64,000 nucleotides of DNA from Blautia parvula. Lineage in GTDB: Bacteria; Bacillota; Clostridia; Lachnospirales; Lachnospiraceae. The translations under genes and the position numbers were made by a program. Below the pieces are notes generated by a model that worked only from the letters and a program-made list of their open reading frames with translations, was not told where the DNA came from and ran no database searches. The DNA lies in contig NZ_CP084061.1 of the NCBI RefSeq assembly GCF_020215665.1, positions 2,698,001-2,762,000 of the forward strand. Reading direction: 5' to 3'. Positions 25,741-34,396 of the stretch are shown in pieces. Every line of letters starts with the position of its first letter. The stretch's first letter is position 1.

Positions 25741-27047
25741 TACAGTTCTCCCTCCTTATATGACTTTGTCTGTCTGAAGCTCAGTATAGCGAAAGGTGCC
25801 ATAACCACAAAGATAACAACCGCCAGCACTGCCGCGTAGTTATATTTCTGCAGGTCCATGGTCAGATTATAGATCCATGTCACAAGGATATCCGTGGAGC
25901 CAGCCGATGTCACGGCACTGTCTGCTGCCTCGGGAAGTCCGCTTGTAAGGAAATAGATGGCACCGAAGTTATTGATATTGTGCGTAAATCCCATAATGAT
26001 AAGCGGCATGGTCTGAAACAGCACTAAGGGAAATGTGATCTTCCTGAACATATAGAGGGGTGAGGCCCCGTCAATTTTGGCTGCTTCATATATATCACTG
26101 GAAATCGCAGTCATATTGCCCATTGTCAGCAGCATGAAGTAAGAAAAACCTGCCCACAGGTTCACCAGCACACATATAAACCTGCAAAGTCCCGCATCAC
26201 TCAGCCATGGGATTGGATTATTGATCAGTCCTATTTCCATCAGGGTCCTGTTCACAATACCAAAAGACCCGTTCAACAGATTCTTCCACACCAGCATACT
26301 TACAATAGCCGGAACTGCATAAGGCAGGATAAAAATGGAACGGAACACCGGTTTTATCCTGATCCGGCACTCATTGAGCACTGCCGCCAAAACGAAACCG
26401 CCAAAGAAACAGGTTGCCGTGGCAAGCACTGCCCAGATAAGCGTCCACACAGCCACACGGCCGAACGCTCCTGTCCATGCAGCATTACCGCCGAACATAT
26501 CCGTAAAGTTCGTAAATCCTACCCAGTCTACCAGATTATTCGGCGGAATATGTTCCGGTGAAGCATAGTTTGTAAAAGCCACACATGCTGAAAACACCAG
26601 GGGAACAACCACGAATACAAGCATCAGTATTAAAGCCGGGGCAAGTCCTGCAATGGGAAATGCTTTTCCCGATATGAATGCCTTTTTCCTATTCAGACTG
26701 CCATTTCTGCAGAACTCCTTATATTCCGCCATTGCACCTTTTACTGACACTACATAGACAGCAATCACAATAAGCAGGACCGCGATCACCAGGATTCCGT
26801 CTATCATCATAAACATGGAATTGTCACGCTGCTTGACCGGCAGTTCCGGATGAGGGCTTCCCAAAGTGATCAGCCCGTAAATTTTATTTGCCCAAAAAGG
26901 AATGAGACAAAGTGTTACAAGTTCTATCAGGGCATAGATACTGCCCTTCAAATATTCTTTGAAATACAAGATATGGCCAAGCCCCATAAAAAGTATGGCT
27001 GTTACTCTTACCTTTTTTTCAGAACTGCCATCCGTTTTTAATTCCAT
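25740..27047 (-). CDS. Galacto-oligosaccharide ABC transporter permease (MalF/GanP type)
   Basis: 435 residues from the ATG at 27047; a GTG one codon earlier is equally placed relative to the GGAGG site. It is longer than most MalF-type subunits because of extra N-terminal membrane segments (ILFMGLGHILYFKEYLKGSI onwards), as in GanP/CymF. The EAA loop is YEAAKIDGASPLYMFRKITF. It forms the channel with the next gene and is part of the galactan operon. Confidence 0.92.
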   Translation of the reverse strand: MELKTDGSSEKKVRVTAILFMGLGHILYFKEYLKGSIYALIELVTLCLIPFWANKIYGLITLGSPHPELPVKQRDNSMFMMIDGILVIAVLLIVIAVYVVSVKGAMAEYKEFCRNGSLNRKKAFISGKAFPIAGLAPALILMLVFVVVPLVFSACVAFTNYASPEHIPPNNLVDWVGFTNFTDMFGGNAAWTGAFGRVAVWTLIWAVLATATCFFGGFVLAAVLNECRIRIKPVFRSIFILPYAVPAIVSMLVWKNLLNGSFGIVNRTLMEIGLINNPIPWLSDAGLCRFICVLVNLWAGFSYFMLLTMGNMTAISSDIYEAAKIDGASPLYMFRKITFPLVLFQTMPLIIMGFTHNINNFGAIYFLTSGLPEAADSAVTSAGSTDILVTWIYNLTMDLQKYNYAAVLAVVIFVVMAPFAILSFRQTKSYKEGEL

Positions 27048-27077
27048 CACAGTTTTCCTCCTCCTGGATTCTGCGTG

Positions 27078-28310
27078 TTATTTTTTCACTGCAATCCTGT
27101 CGTTGACTGCATCCAGTTCTTTCTGTACCTCTGCACCGTCCCAGATATTTGCACACGCACTGTCCATTGTTTCGTACCAATCCTGAGCCTCCGGAATGGA
27201 TGGTGCCGGATAAGCGTACTGAAGCTGTTCGATCAGGCCATTTACATATTCACTGTCCACCTCAATATCTCCTGCAGGTACTTCCCCTGTGATCTCATAG
27301 CGCAGTTTCTGCATTTCGGGAGTAACAAGGAATTTTGCAAACGCTTCCGCCTCTGCAGGATGTTCTGTATACGCTGACACTACCATGGTTCTTGCGTTGG
27401 AAAATGACGGGCAGGGATGATTCTCTCCCGGTAAAGCCGGTAAAGTAGTCACACCAAAATTCAGTCCTGCATCTTCACAGTTGGAGATATTCCACGCACC
27501 GGTTACATACATAGCGGCTTTTCCCTCGGTAAATGCTGCAAGGCATACGGAATCATCTGAAATATCGGCTGCCGGTACATCTAAATACTTACGGAAGGAC
27601 TGGAAATATTTCATGCCTTCCACTGCGTCTTTATTATTCATATATGTATCTGTTGCATCGGTCCCATCCGGTCCAAACAGTTTATTTCCGTTTAATCCGT
27701 TAAACATGACGGAATAGTAGCCGGATGCCACGTTGAAGATCATCCCATATTTTCCGCTTCCGTTATAGGAGGCACAGAATTTTTCCACATCCTCCCAGGT
27801 CTTTGGTGCTTCCTCTATCAGGTCTTTGTTGTAGAACAACGCATAGGTATCTGCTGAGAACGGATACCCATAACATTTTCCGTCATACGTCACAGCATCT
27901 ATACCCGACTGGGGAATATTCGCTTTCAGTGTCTCTGCGTCTGTAATCTCTGTGATATGCCCGCCTGCAACCAGATTTCCGATCACGTTATTGGGAATCG
28001 CAAAACAGTCAGCGCCGACTCCTGCCGGTCCGTCAAGCGCGATCTGTCCGTTAGCGTCACCAAGTTCCACATTCTCATATTCTATGGTTATGTTGGGATG
28101 TTCTTCTGTAAATGCGGCTCCTGCCTGCTCTATGAACTCCTGCGCCACACCTGAGGACTCCCACACTTTTAAAGTTACATCCTCTGTGGCAAGACCATCC
28201 TCTCCCGCCGGATTCTCTGCTGCCTCCGCTTTTTTGTCACTTCCGCATCCCCCTGTCACTGCCGCTGTCAGTACACAACACAGTAGTACGCTTACAATCC
28301 TTTTTTTCAT
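27078..28310 (-). CDS. Sugar-binding lipoprotein of the galactan ABC transporter
   Basis: 410 residues from the ATG at 28310 (AAGGAG 9 bp upstream); an ATG eight codons earlier overlaps that site. Lipoprotein signal with C22 (AAVTGGCGS), then a MalE-type binding fold (ALFYNKDLIEEAPKTWEDVE; FTEGKAAMYVTGAWNISNCE). Anchored outside, it captures oligosaccharides for the two permeases downstream. First gene of the operon, directly below the putative YesN boxes. Confidence 0.92.
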   Translation of the reverse strand: MKKRIVSVLLCCVLTAAVTGGCGSDKKAEAAENPAGEDGLATEDVTLKVWESSGVAQEFIEQAGAAFTEEHPNITIEYENVELGDANGQIALDGPAGVGADCFAIPNNVIGNLVAGGHITEITDAETLKANIPQSGIDAVTYDGKCYGYPFSADTYALFYNKDLIEEAPKTWEDVEKFCASYNGSGKYGMIFNVASGYYSVMFNGLNGNKLFGPDGTDATDTYMNNKDAVEGMKYFQSFRKYLDVPAADISDDSVCLAAFTEGKAAMYVTGAWNISNCEDAGLNFGVTTLPALPGENHPCPSFSNARTMVVSAYTEHPAEAEAFAKFLVTPEMQKLRYEITGEVPAGDIEVDSEYVNGLIEQLQYAYPAPSIPEAQDWYETMDSACANIWDGAEVQKELDAVNDRIAVKK

Positions 28311-28384
28311 GTTCATCTTCTCCTTTTCTTTCATTTTATAATGTCATTGTTTTGTTTTTATTGCTTTTATCTCTTTACGGCTTC

Positions 28385-28450
28385 ATTCTATCATCGCATG
28401 CTCATTTCCCATACATGACAAACTTTAGAATTTGTTTGCATTTTATAGAA
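28385..28450 (-). promoter_or_regulatory. Promoter region with paired TTCTA boxes (candidate YesN-type site)
   Basis: On the minus strand, CAGTTCTA and CAAATTCTA boxes have TTCTA cores at 28446-28450 and 28426-28430, exactly 20 bp apart. A -10-like TAGAAT lies at 28385-28390 with no good -35. The near box would touch the -35 position, as for AraC-type activators. The same box pair with the same spacing lies before the YesN gene (33315-33339). Confidence 0.5.
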
Positions 28451-28511
28451 CTGATAAAACGGAATCCTATGCGTAACTGTGAGGGTACCGAACAGTGACC
28501 TCTATGCAAGA

Positions 28512-28541
28512 TAAAAGCCGGTATCCTCATCAGATACCGGC
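28512..28541 (-). terminator. Terminator of the yesN-yesM-binding protein operon
   Basis: Perfect 9-bp stem GCCGGTATC/GATACCGGC (28517-28541) with a 7-nt loop, followed on the minus strand by TTTTATC. It directly follows hairpin repeat copy D. Confidence 0.8.
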
Positions 28542-28549
28542 CTGCTGCC

Positions 28550-28607
28550 GCTGCTCTTATACATGGTCCGCGCAGTAAATACACAGACCTGACAAAACAG
28601 TCACGTC
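28550..28607 (-). repeat. Dispersed hairpin repeat, copy D
   Basis: Starts right after the stop of the binding-protein gene. On the minus strand: GACTGTTTTGTCA, then GGTCTGTGTA, TTTAC, TGCGCGGACC (28565-28589), then ATGTATAAGAGCAGCGGCAG. It shares the TTTAC loop and the tail with copies C and E. Confidence 0.7.
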
Positions 28608-29984
28608 CTACTCTATCTTATAATCCGGCAGTTCCTCCTTCAAATAGTCCTTCAGATACTGCAGCGCATCCTGGGATGTTATTTCAGGGTCTTTGCGCAG
28701 GGATGCATTGATCAGATTTAATCCCTCATGGATCACACTGTCATTTACAGATATTTTCCTGCCCCGGATATTTGGTACGATCTCGTTCAAAAAGTAATCC
28801 CCTATATCCTGGCTGCCGAACCATGGGCTCTTATAACTTCCCAGATCTGGATTCTCTTCATATGGCCTGATGGCAGTGGTCAGAAGCCCTAAGGTGTTCA
28901 GGGCCTCTGCCCCTTCTGTCGACAGCGTGGCAAACTTGATAAATTCCCATGCCAGCCGTTTATCCTTACAGGTCTTGGTAATCCCCATGGTCGTACCGCC
29001 CCAGAGAATATTCCCCTCCGGTGCGCTCATAAGGCCCCAGTGCCCCTTGTCTTTTCCTTCCGGGTCATACTGCTCGATTTCAAATGCCACTGACCACGTG
29101 GCGCATCCTGTAAAGATATGGGTGCCCTTCCCCAACGCTTCATACCATTTCGGCGTCCATGCCTCCAGCGTATCAGAAGTGTGGCTGTCCCTGAACTTGC
29201 AGACTATGTCCAGGGAATGCTTGAGCGTATCCGTGACACGAATGGTATCCCCCTCAATCCAGGGAATGCCCTGCTGTTCTCTGATAAACTGCTGCGCATC
29301 TGCCAGTCCCGGCCACAAATACACAGTCCCATTGCTGTTATCATAGACTTCTTTTCCCTTTTCTATAAAAGACTGCCAGTCCGGGAACATTGCTTCCAGT
29401 TCCTTCGGATCATCTGTACCCAGATATTCCTCTGCCAAATCCCTTCGATATGCAAGACCTGCCGCTGCAAGAGTCTGTTCAATACCGCATACATCCCTTT
29501 TGCTGTTCATCATCTGCGGGCGGACGCATTCGTGGACCTGTGAAATGTCAAACCCATATGGCTCCTGATTCAATGGTTCCCACATGTCCAGTTCAAAAAT
29601 TTCCGCCCGATAGGCCATGACCGCCCAGCCAATATCCGGCAATTCCCCGCCTGTGATCAGTGCTGTTTTATATTTTTGTATTAAATCTCCATTTTCCACG
29701 GGCGTATACTCAAACTTCACATTTGGATATTTTTTCCGGAAAGCCTCTGTGACCGTTTTATAATATGCGTCATCCCATCCCCACATGGATAATGTGCCTT
29801 CATAATCTGCGGGAAGTGGTTCATCATAATTTTCCTGCCAATCAATATTCTCATGGTTTTGCCCGTCCGCCTTTGGTATCTTCTCTGTCACTTCCGGTTC
29901 ACGCTGGTTCTTCCCGCATCCCACAAGGGAAAGAAGGCTTATTGCGACCAAAAAACAACACACTTTTTTCACTTTACTCACCAT
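28608..29984 (-). CDS. Solute-binding lipoprotein co-encoded with a YesM/YesN pair
   Basis: 458 residues; lipoprotein signal with C23 (LLSLVGCGK), acidic linker, then a CUT1-type binding fold (GTLSMWGWDDAYYKTVTEAF; GGTTMGITKTCKDKRLAWEF). The gene overlaps the kinase gene by 11 bp and has no permeases of its own, so it probably presents ligand to the sensor kinase or shares the galactan permeases. Its position as third gene of a sensor operon, apart from the transport operon with its own binding protein, suggests a sensing role (inference). Confidence 0.88.
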   Translation of the reverse strand: MVSKVKKVCCFLVAISLLSLVGCGKNQREPEVTEKIPKADGQNHENIDWQENYDEPLPADYEGTLSMWGWDDAYYKTVTEAFRKKYPNVKFEYTPVENGDLIQKYKTALITGGELPDIGWAVMAYRAEIFELDMWEPLNQEPYGFDISQVHECVRPQMMNSKRDVCGIEQTLAAAGLAYRRDLAEEYLGTDDPKELEAMFPDWQSFIEKGKEVYDNSNGTVYLWPGLADAQQFIREQQGIPWIEGDTIRVTDTLKHSLDIVCKFRDSHTSDTLEAWTPKWYEALGKGTHIFTGCATWSVAFEIEQYDPEGKDKGHWGLMSAPEGNILWGGTTMGITKTCKDKRLAWEFIKFATLSTEGAEALNTLGLLTTAIRPYEENPDLGSYKSPWFGSQDIGDYFLNEIVPNIRGRKISVNDSVIHEGLNLINASLRKDPEITSQDALQYLKDYLKEELPDYKIE

Positions 29985-31740
29985 CCTGCAAGACCGGAAG
30001 GCGCATCATGACTTCCGTGCCTCCTTCCTTTCGTCTCCTGATTTTCATCTCATATGGCTCTCCATAGAGATATTCAATCCTGTCCCGGATATTACTGATG
30101 CCGATATGTTTTCTGCCATTCTTTTCATAGACGATCTGCTCTCTGTTCCGGAATTTAAGAAGCCGGTCATCTGCGATCCCCTGCCCGCTGTCTCTTACCA
30201 TCACTATAATATTCCCTTCCGCTTCTTCTATTGTGACAGTTATCTTCCCCTTGCTTTCCGTTGGCAGAATCCCATGTAACAAAGCATTTTCCACTAAGGG
30301 CTGAATGCTTGTCTTCAGTATGCGGTACCCTTTCAATGATTCCGGACAGCTTATCTCTGTTTCAAACATATCCGGGTAGCGGTATTCCTGAATCTGCAGA
30401 TAACATTTTGTCAGTTCCAGTTCTTTTTCGATTGTTGTCTCCACCCTGCCTTCCCCCAGATTCAGCGTTTCCTGGAGTGTGTAGATCAGTGCGTTGACGA
30501 TTTTAACGATTCGCTTATTTTTTTCTGCCGCGGCAAGATATACGACGGTATTCAGCACATTATAGAGATAATGGGGATTCACCTGTGACAGCATGATATC
30601 GAATTCCATTTCTTTTTTCTGCTTCTCATAGGTGATCCGCTCCTCGATTCCCCGTTGTATTTCCCCTATCATTGCCTGATAGCACTCATATAAGGTTTGT
30701 ATTTCATCCCCGGTGTGAACGATTTCCACTGAATCCATGGAATCATACTGCGTGTTCCCCATCTGCTGAGACAAATATGTAATAGGTTTGATCCGTTTTT
30801 CCAGCGTCCTTGAGGTAAATACAAGAACAAGGCCCAGGGACAGCACAAAGGAGATTGCAAAGAAGTTCAATACAAAATAGCTCTGCCTCCAGAGATAACC
30901 ATCTGTGATCAGCGTATACAATTCCCAGCCCGTATACCCTACGGCATGGCAGATCAGATAGCCGTTTTCTGTCCTGAGGCTTAAATTTTCTTTTATTGTA
31001 CCCTGTTTTTTTATGTATTCCTGAATCTTTTTATCCTTATCATTCTGAAATAAAACTTCCCCGCTGCTTCCTGCCAGGCATACATTTTCATACTCCTGCC
31101 CGTAAACTTCCATCTGGTCAATAAAATAGTTCAGGTAGACCTCTATGTAAAGCGTTCCCTGCTGCTTTCCGAAATCCTCCTGACTCCATATTTTCACACG
31201 ATAACATACCACCGGGGACGTGACCCTGGATTCCAGCCCAATATACGGTTTAGAATACTGTAAGGAATCATCCTTTTTAAATTCCACAAATTCCCGGATT
31301 CCAAATTTCCGTTCCAGATAGTCCTCCTCACTTGCCCCAAAACCGCTGCCGTATCTGCCCCCGTTTTCCAACTCTAAAAATGAACTGGCTACATAGGTTT
31401 TAAGGCTGTTGTAAAATGCCAGCCTTTTGCTGATTCTGTCTTTCTTTCTGGACAGCTCAAACTCACTTAACTGTTCCTCTTCCTCCAGGGCCATCTGCAG
31501 TGTTTCGTCGATAATAACGCTTTTGGCAAAATTATCAATATCCTCTGTCATAAACTGCATCTGGTTCACGATCTGCTGCTGCTTGACCTCCTCATCTGAA
31601 ATCTTCTGCTCCCTCACAATACGGACAAAATATAGATAGCCTGCCAAGGCACTGAATGCCATGGAGACAGCAATAAAAATCGTGATACTTTTCAGTATCT
31701 TCCACTTCAATCCGCCTTTTCTCAATTCTTTTCGTTCCAT
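29974..31740 (-). CDS. YesM-type sensor histidine kinase
   Basis: 588 residues: first membrane helix ~15-38, an extracellular sensor domain to ~280, second helix ~283-308, HAMP linker, His_kinase domain with phospho-acceptor in QVNPHYLYNVLNTVVYL, and an ATPase domain (LVENALLHGI; MVRDSGQGIADD; GISNIRDRIEYLYG). By family it autophosphorylates and passes phosphate to the YesN partner encoded just upstream (19-bp overlap). The gene context, upstream of galactan import and GH53 genes, indicates sensing of galactan-derived sugar. Confidence 0.92.
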   Translation of the reverse strand: MERKELRKGGLKWKILKSITIFIAVSMAFSALAGYLYFVRIVREQKISDEEVKQQQIVNQMQFMTEDIDNFAKSVIIDETLQMALEEEEQLSEFELSRKKDRISKRLAFYNSLKTYVASSFLELENGGRYGSGFGASEEDYLERKFGIREFVEFKKDDSLQYSKPYIGLESRVTSPVVCYRVKIWSQEDFGKQQGTLYIEVYLNYFIDQMEVYGQEYENVCLAGSSGEVLFQNDKDKKIQEYIKKQGTIKENLSLRTENGYLICHAVGYTGWELYTLITDGYLWRQSYFVLNFFAISFVLSLGLVLVFTSRTLEKRIKPITYLSQQMGNTQYDSMDSVEIVHTGDEIQTLYECYQAMIGEIQRGIEERITYEKQKKEMEFDIMLSQVNPHYLYNVLNTVVYLAAAEKNKRIVKIVNALIYTLQETLNLGEGRVETTIEKELELTKCYLQIQEYRYPDMFETEISCPESLKGYRILKTSIQPLVENALLHGILPTESKGKITVTIEEAEGNIIVMVRDSGQGIADDRLLKFRNREQIVYEKNGRKHIGISNIRDRIEYLYGEPYEMKIRRRKEGGTEVMMRLPVLQDGE

Positions 31741-33251
31741 TTCTTATACTCCTGAGGCTTCATGCCCACATTCTTTTGGAATATCTGGCTAAAATACTGG
31801 CTTGTCTTGTATCCTGACAGTTCTGCCACTTCTGACACATTGTACTGTCCGCTCTCCAATAATGCCTTGGCAGCATCCATCCTGCACGTTGTCAGATATT
31901 TTAGAAACGTCATGCCCACTTCCTTTTTAAAGACCTGCCCCAAATAAACACCGTTCATATGGAAGACATCCCCCATCACATCCAGGCTTAACTCTTTCTT
32001 ATAATTTTTACGAATGTAGCGCATCATCTCCAAAACAATATTGGAATATTTCGTCCCCTCACCCTCGTGGATCTTCCCGTTCAGACAGAGAAAGCGTTCT
32101 GTATAATACTGCCGTATGTCCTTTATTTTATACACATTTTCTTTTTCATCCGGACCCGTGACGCTTTCTTTTTCTTTTATTTTCCTATAAGTCATTTCCA
32201 GTAAATGTACCAATTCTTTTAAGGATTTCAGCTTAAACTGAGGATAAGTCACCAGGTCAAAGAGGTAATCCAGCATCTCCTTAATATCCCGGCTTTCTTT
32301 ATAGACAGCACTTTCCAGGTCCATCATTTCATCTCCCCAGACAACGCTGTCCTGGTTTTCTATTTCAGCCATCTGTTCCAGTGCAAGACATGCCCCGGCC
32401 TCCCAAAATACCGCAAACCGAATCTGCCGTGACATTTTCTGGAACGTAAAACTGATTTCACTTTTCCTGATCTCGTAACTGTAAAGTACATTGATTTCCT
32501 TTCCTACGGTTTCTTTCAATACCTCGGCAAGCTGTCTGCTCTTCTCCTCGATCAGATGGTTGATCTTATACTTGCTCACTTCCTTTTCGATCTGATACAG
32601 TATGATCTGATGGCTTTCGTTCATCTTAGCATCCGCAACATAAGATACGGTTTCTTCCAAAGGGGCTTCCATTACATTCCTGATTGTTTCATAGTTCTCT
32701 ATGCAAAGGCTCTGTCCGGTAAAAACCCCGTTCTGAAAAATATCTTCTCTATGCAGCATGATCATAAACAGGCGGTTCCCTAAATCCATCTCCTCAAGCC
32801 CCGGCATGGCATCCTGTTGATAGATCAACTGCTTCATAAAATATTCCTGGTATATTTTTTCCTTTTTTGACTGTTTTGCCAGCTCGGCTTTGATATGCGT
32901 AAGCTCGGCCAGCAATGACTCTTCACTCAGCTCATGCTTCAGCAGATAATTGGATACTCCGTACTGTATCCCTTTTTGGGCATACTCAAAATCTTTATAT
33001 GCGGATAAAAGGACGACAATCGCTGCAGGATTCTTTTCCTTGATCTTTCCGGCCAGCTCCAGTCCGTCCATTCCGATCATCCGAATGTCGGAAATAACAA
33101 TCTCCGGCTTATATTTCTCATATAACGCCCATGCCTTCTTCCCGCCTGTTGCACGCCCAACCACCTGGAATCCTTCTGACTCCCAGTCAATCAGGCTTTC
33201 CAGATAATCCAATGCCAATACTTCATCATCCACAAGAATCACTTTGATCAT
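31722..33251 (-). CDS. YesN-type response regulator with AraC DNA-binding domain
   Basis: 509 residues: receiver domain 1-125 with acidic pair D8-D9, phospho-acceptor D55 (VISDIRM) and K105 (LLKHELS); a long middle domain; and an AraC helix-turn-helix pair at ~405-505 (LSLDVMGDVFHMNGVYLGQV; VSEVAELSGYKTSQYFSQIF). It probably activates the transport and enzyme operon (28310 downwards) and its own operon through the TTCTA boxes. The ribosome site GAGGAGGG is strong. Confidence 0.92.
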   Translation of the reverse strand: MIKVILVDDEVLALDYLESLIDWESEGFQVVGRATGGKKAWALYEKYKPEIVISDIRMIGMDGLELAGKIKEKNPAAIVVLLSAYKDFEYAQKGIQYGVSNYLLKHELSEESLLAELTHIKAELAKQSKKEKIYQEYFMKQLIYQQDAMPGLEEMDLGNRLFMIMLHREDIFQNGVFTGQSLCIENYETIRNVMEAPLEETVSYVADAKMNESHQIILYQIEKEVSKYKINHLIEEKSRQLAEVLKETVGKEINVLYSYEIRKSEISFTFQKMSRQIRFAVFWEAGACLALEQMAEIENQDSVVWGDEMMDLESAVYKESRDIKEMLDYLFDLVTYPQFKLKSLKELVHLLEMTYRKIKEKESVTGPDEKENVYKIKDIRQYYTERFLCLNGKIHEGEGTKYSNIVLEMMRYIRKNYKKELSLDVMGDVFHMNGVYLGQVFKKEVGMTFLKYLTTCRMDAAKALLESGQYNVSEVAELSGYKTSQYFSQIFQKNVGMKPQEYKKWNEKN

Positions 33252-33314
33252 GGGACACCCTCCTCACTTTTCTAACTATAAAATATCACATTTATTATTA
33301 TTTTACTGTATAAA

Positions 33315-33339
33315 TTCTAAATATTTTGTTTAAATTCTA
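33315..33339 (+). promoter_or_regulatory. Paired TAAATTCTA boxes upstream of the YesN gene
   Basis: Two boxes with TTCTA cores at 33315-33319 and 33335-33339, 20 bp apart, 64-88 bp upstream of the YesN start. They read on the plus strand, opposite in orientation to the pair before the transport operon. Confidence 0.45.
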
Positions 33340-33354
33340 TAGCGGGCTCAGAAA

Positions 33355-33384
33355 TTAAAAATAGGATGACATAATGCCATCCTA
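33355..33384 (-). terminator. Terminator downstream of the Wzm-like gene
   Basis: On the minus strand a 10-bp stem (TAGGATGGCA paired with TGTCATCCTA, one G-T wobble) and a TTA loop, followed by TTTTTAATTTC. It comes immediately after hairpin repeat copy E and about 190 bp after the permease stop. Confidence 0.8.
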
Positions 33385-33389
33385 ATCTG

Positions 33390-33443
33390 TAACTACTCTT
33401 ATGCACAGTCAGTACAGTAACTGCACAGACCTGACTGAACCGT
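33390..33443 (-). repeat. Dispersed hairpin repeat, copy E
   Basis: On the minus strand: ACGGTTCAGTCA, then GGTCTGTGCA, GTTAC, TGTACTGACT (33407-33431), then GTGCATAAGAGTAGTTACAG. The 322-bp space 33252-33573 also holds the YesN boxes, a terminator, and about 130 bp (33444-33573) with nothing recognisable, perhaps gene remnant. Confidence 0.7.
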
Positions 33444-33573
33444 TATTATCATCTTATATTTTCCCGTTTTTTCCTCTGCTTCTGTCATTTCCAGAATACA
33501 ACAATCATCAGGACTGCATTTCGGATAGCAGTATCTGTAATAAATAGCTCAGGATTTCTATTCAAAACATTCG

Positions 33574-34383
33574 CTATAATACATCTGCAAAATGCAGTTT
33601 CAGACGCTTGAATATTCCGGAACCTAAAATAAATATTATTATCGTCACAACCCAGAAATAGATTCCCCACTTCCAATGAGCAGTAAGCCATGTCTGCCCT
33701 AATATAGAATCTCTGTATCCAGATACAATATAATACATAGGGTTAAGCTTAAATATTTTCATCAGCATGGGATGTCCGCTCAATCTATTTATATCCCACA
33801 TAATAGGGGTCATCCAAATCCCTACCTGAAGAAAGATATTAATGATCTGTGTCAAATCCCGAAAAAAAGCCACAATAGCACTGGTGGCATACACAAGAGC
33901 CAATACGAAAACAAACGTACAGCCAGTATAATAAAAGATCTGCAGTGTATGAAGAGTAGGCGTATACCCGTTAAATGAGCAGATAATAAGTGCAAATACT
34001 ACAAAAAACGCATGTACAAACAATGCGGATAATACCTTCACAATGGGAAGAATACTGATTTTGAAAACCACTTTCTTAACCAGATAATTATACTCCATCA
34101 ATGCATTCGTTCCGCCATTCAGCGCATCCTGGAAAAAGAACCAGGGAATAATTCCTGAAATCAGATAAAGAACAAAGGGATATTCCGCCATATCACCAGC
34201 TTTCAGTCCAATGGTAAAAACAAACCAGTACACCATGATCGTGACAACCGGCTGAATAAATGCCCATACAATTCCCAAATAAGAACCTGCATACTTTGTC
34301 TTAAAATCATTTCTGGATAATGACAAAATAAGCCTTTTATTATGATATAATTCCATTGGCAGTCCTAACATTTTTTCTTTCAT
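33574..34383 (-). CDS. ABC-2 type polysaccharide/polyol-phosphate export permease (Wzm/TagG-like), no partner ATPase nearby
   Basis: 269 residues from the ATG at 34383 (AGGA 7 bp upstream). It has six membrane segments and family motifs: FKTKYAGSYLGIVWAFIQPV, SGIIPWFFFQDALNGGTNAL, FFRDLTQIINIFLQVGIWMT and LNPMYYIVSGYRD. By family it forms the membrane channel exporting a lipid-linked polysaccharide or teichoic acid, together with a Wzt/TagH ATPase. No such ATPase gene is in this window; the operon ends here with a terminator and repeat. It follows a two-component system by 13 bp, an unusual setting. A lost partner is possible. Confidence 0.88.
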   Translation of the reverse strand: MKEKMLGLPMELYHNKRLILSLSRNDFKTKYAGSYLGIVWAFIQPVVTIMVYWFVFTIGLKAGDMAEYPFVLYLISGIIPWFFFQDALNGGTNALMEYNYLVKKVVFKISILPIVKVLSALFVHAFFVVFALIICSFNGYTPTLHTLQIFYYTGCTFVFVLALVYATSAIVAFFRDLTQIINIFLQVGIWMTPIMWDINRLSGHPMLMKIFKLNPMYYIVSGYRDSILGQTWLTAHWKWGIYFWVVTIIIFILGSGIFKRLKLHFADVL

Positions 34384-34396
34384 ATTCTGTTCCTGT

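Noticed and set aside
33485-33691. 68-codon minus-strand frame after the Wzm-like gene
   Set aside because: It mostly overlaps the permease end in another frame; no support as a gene, though the tail could be a remnant.
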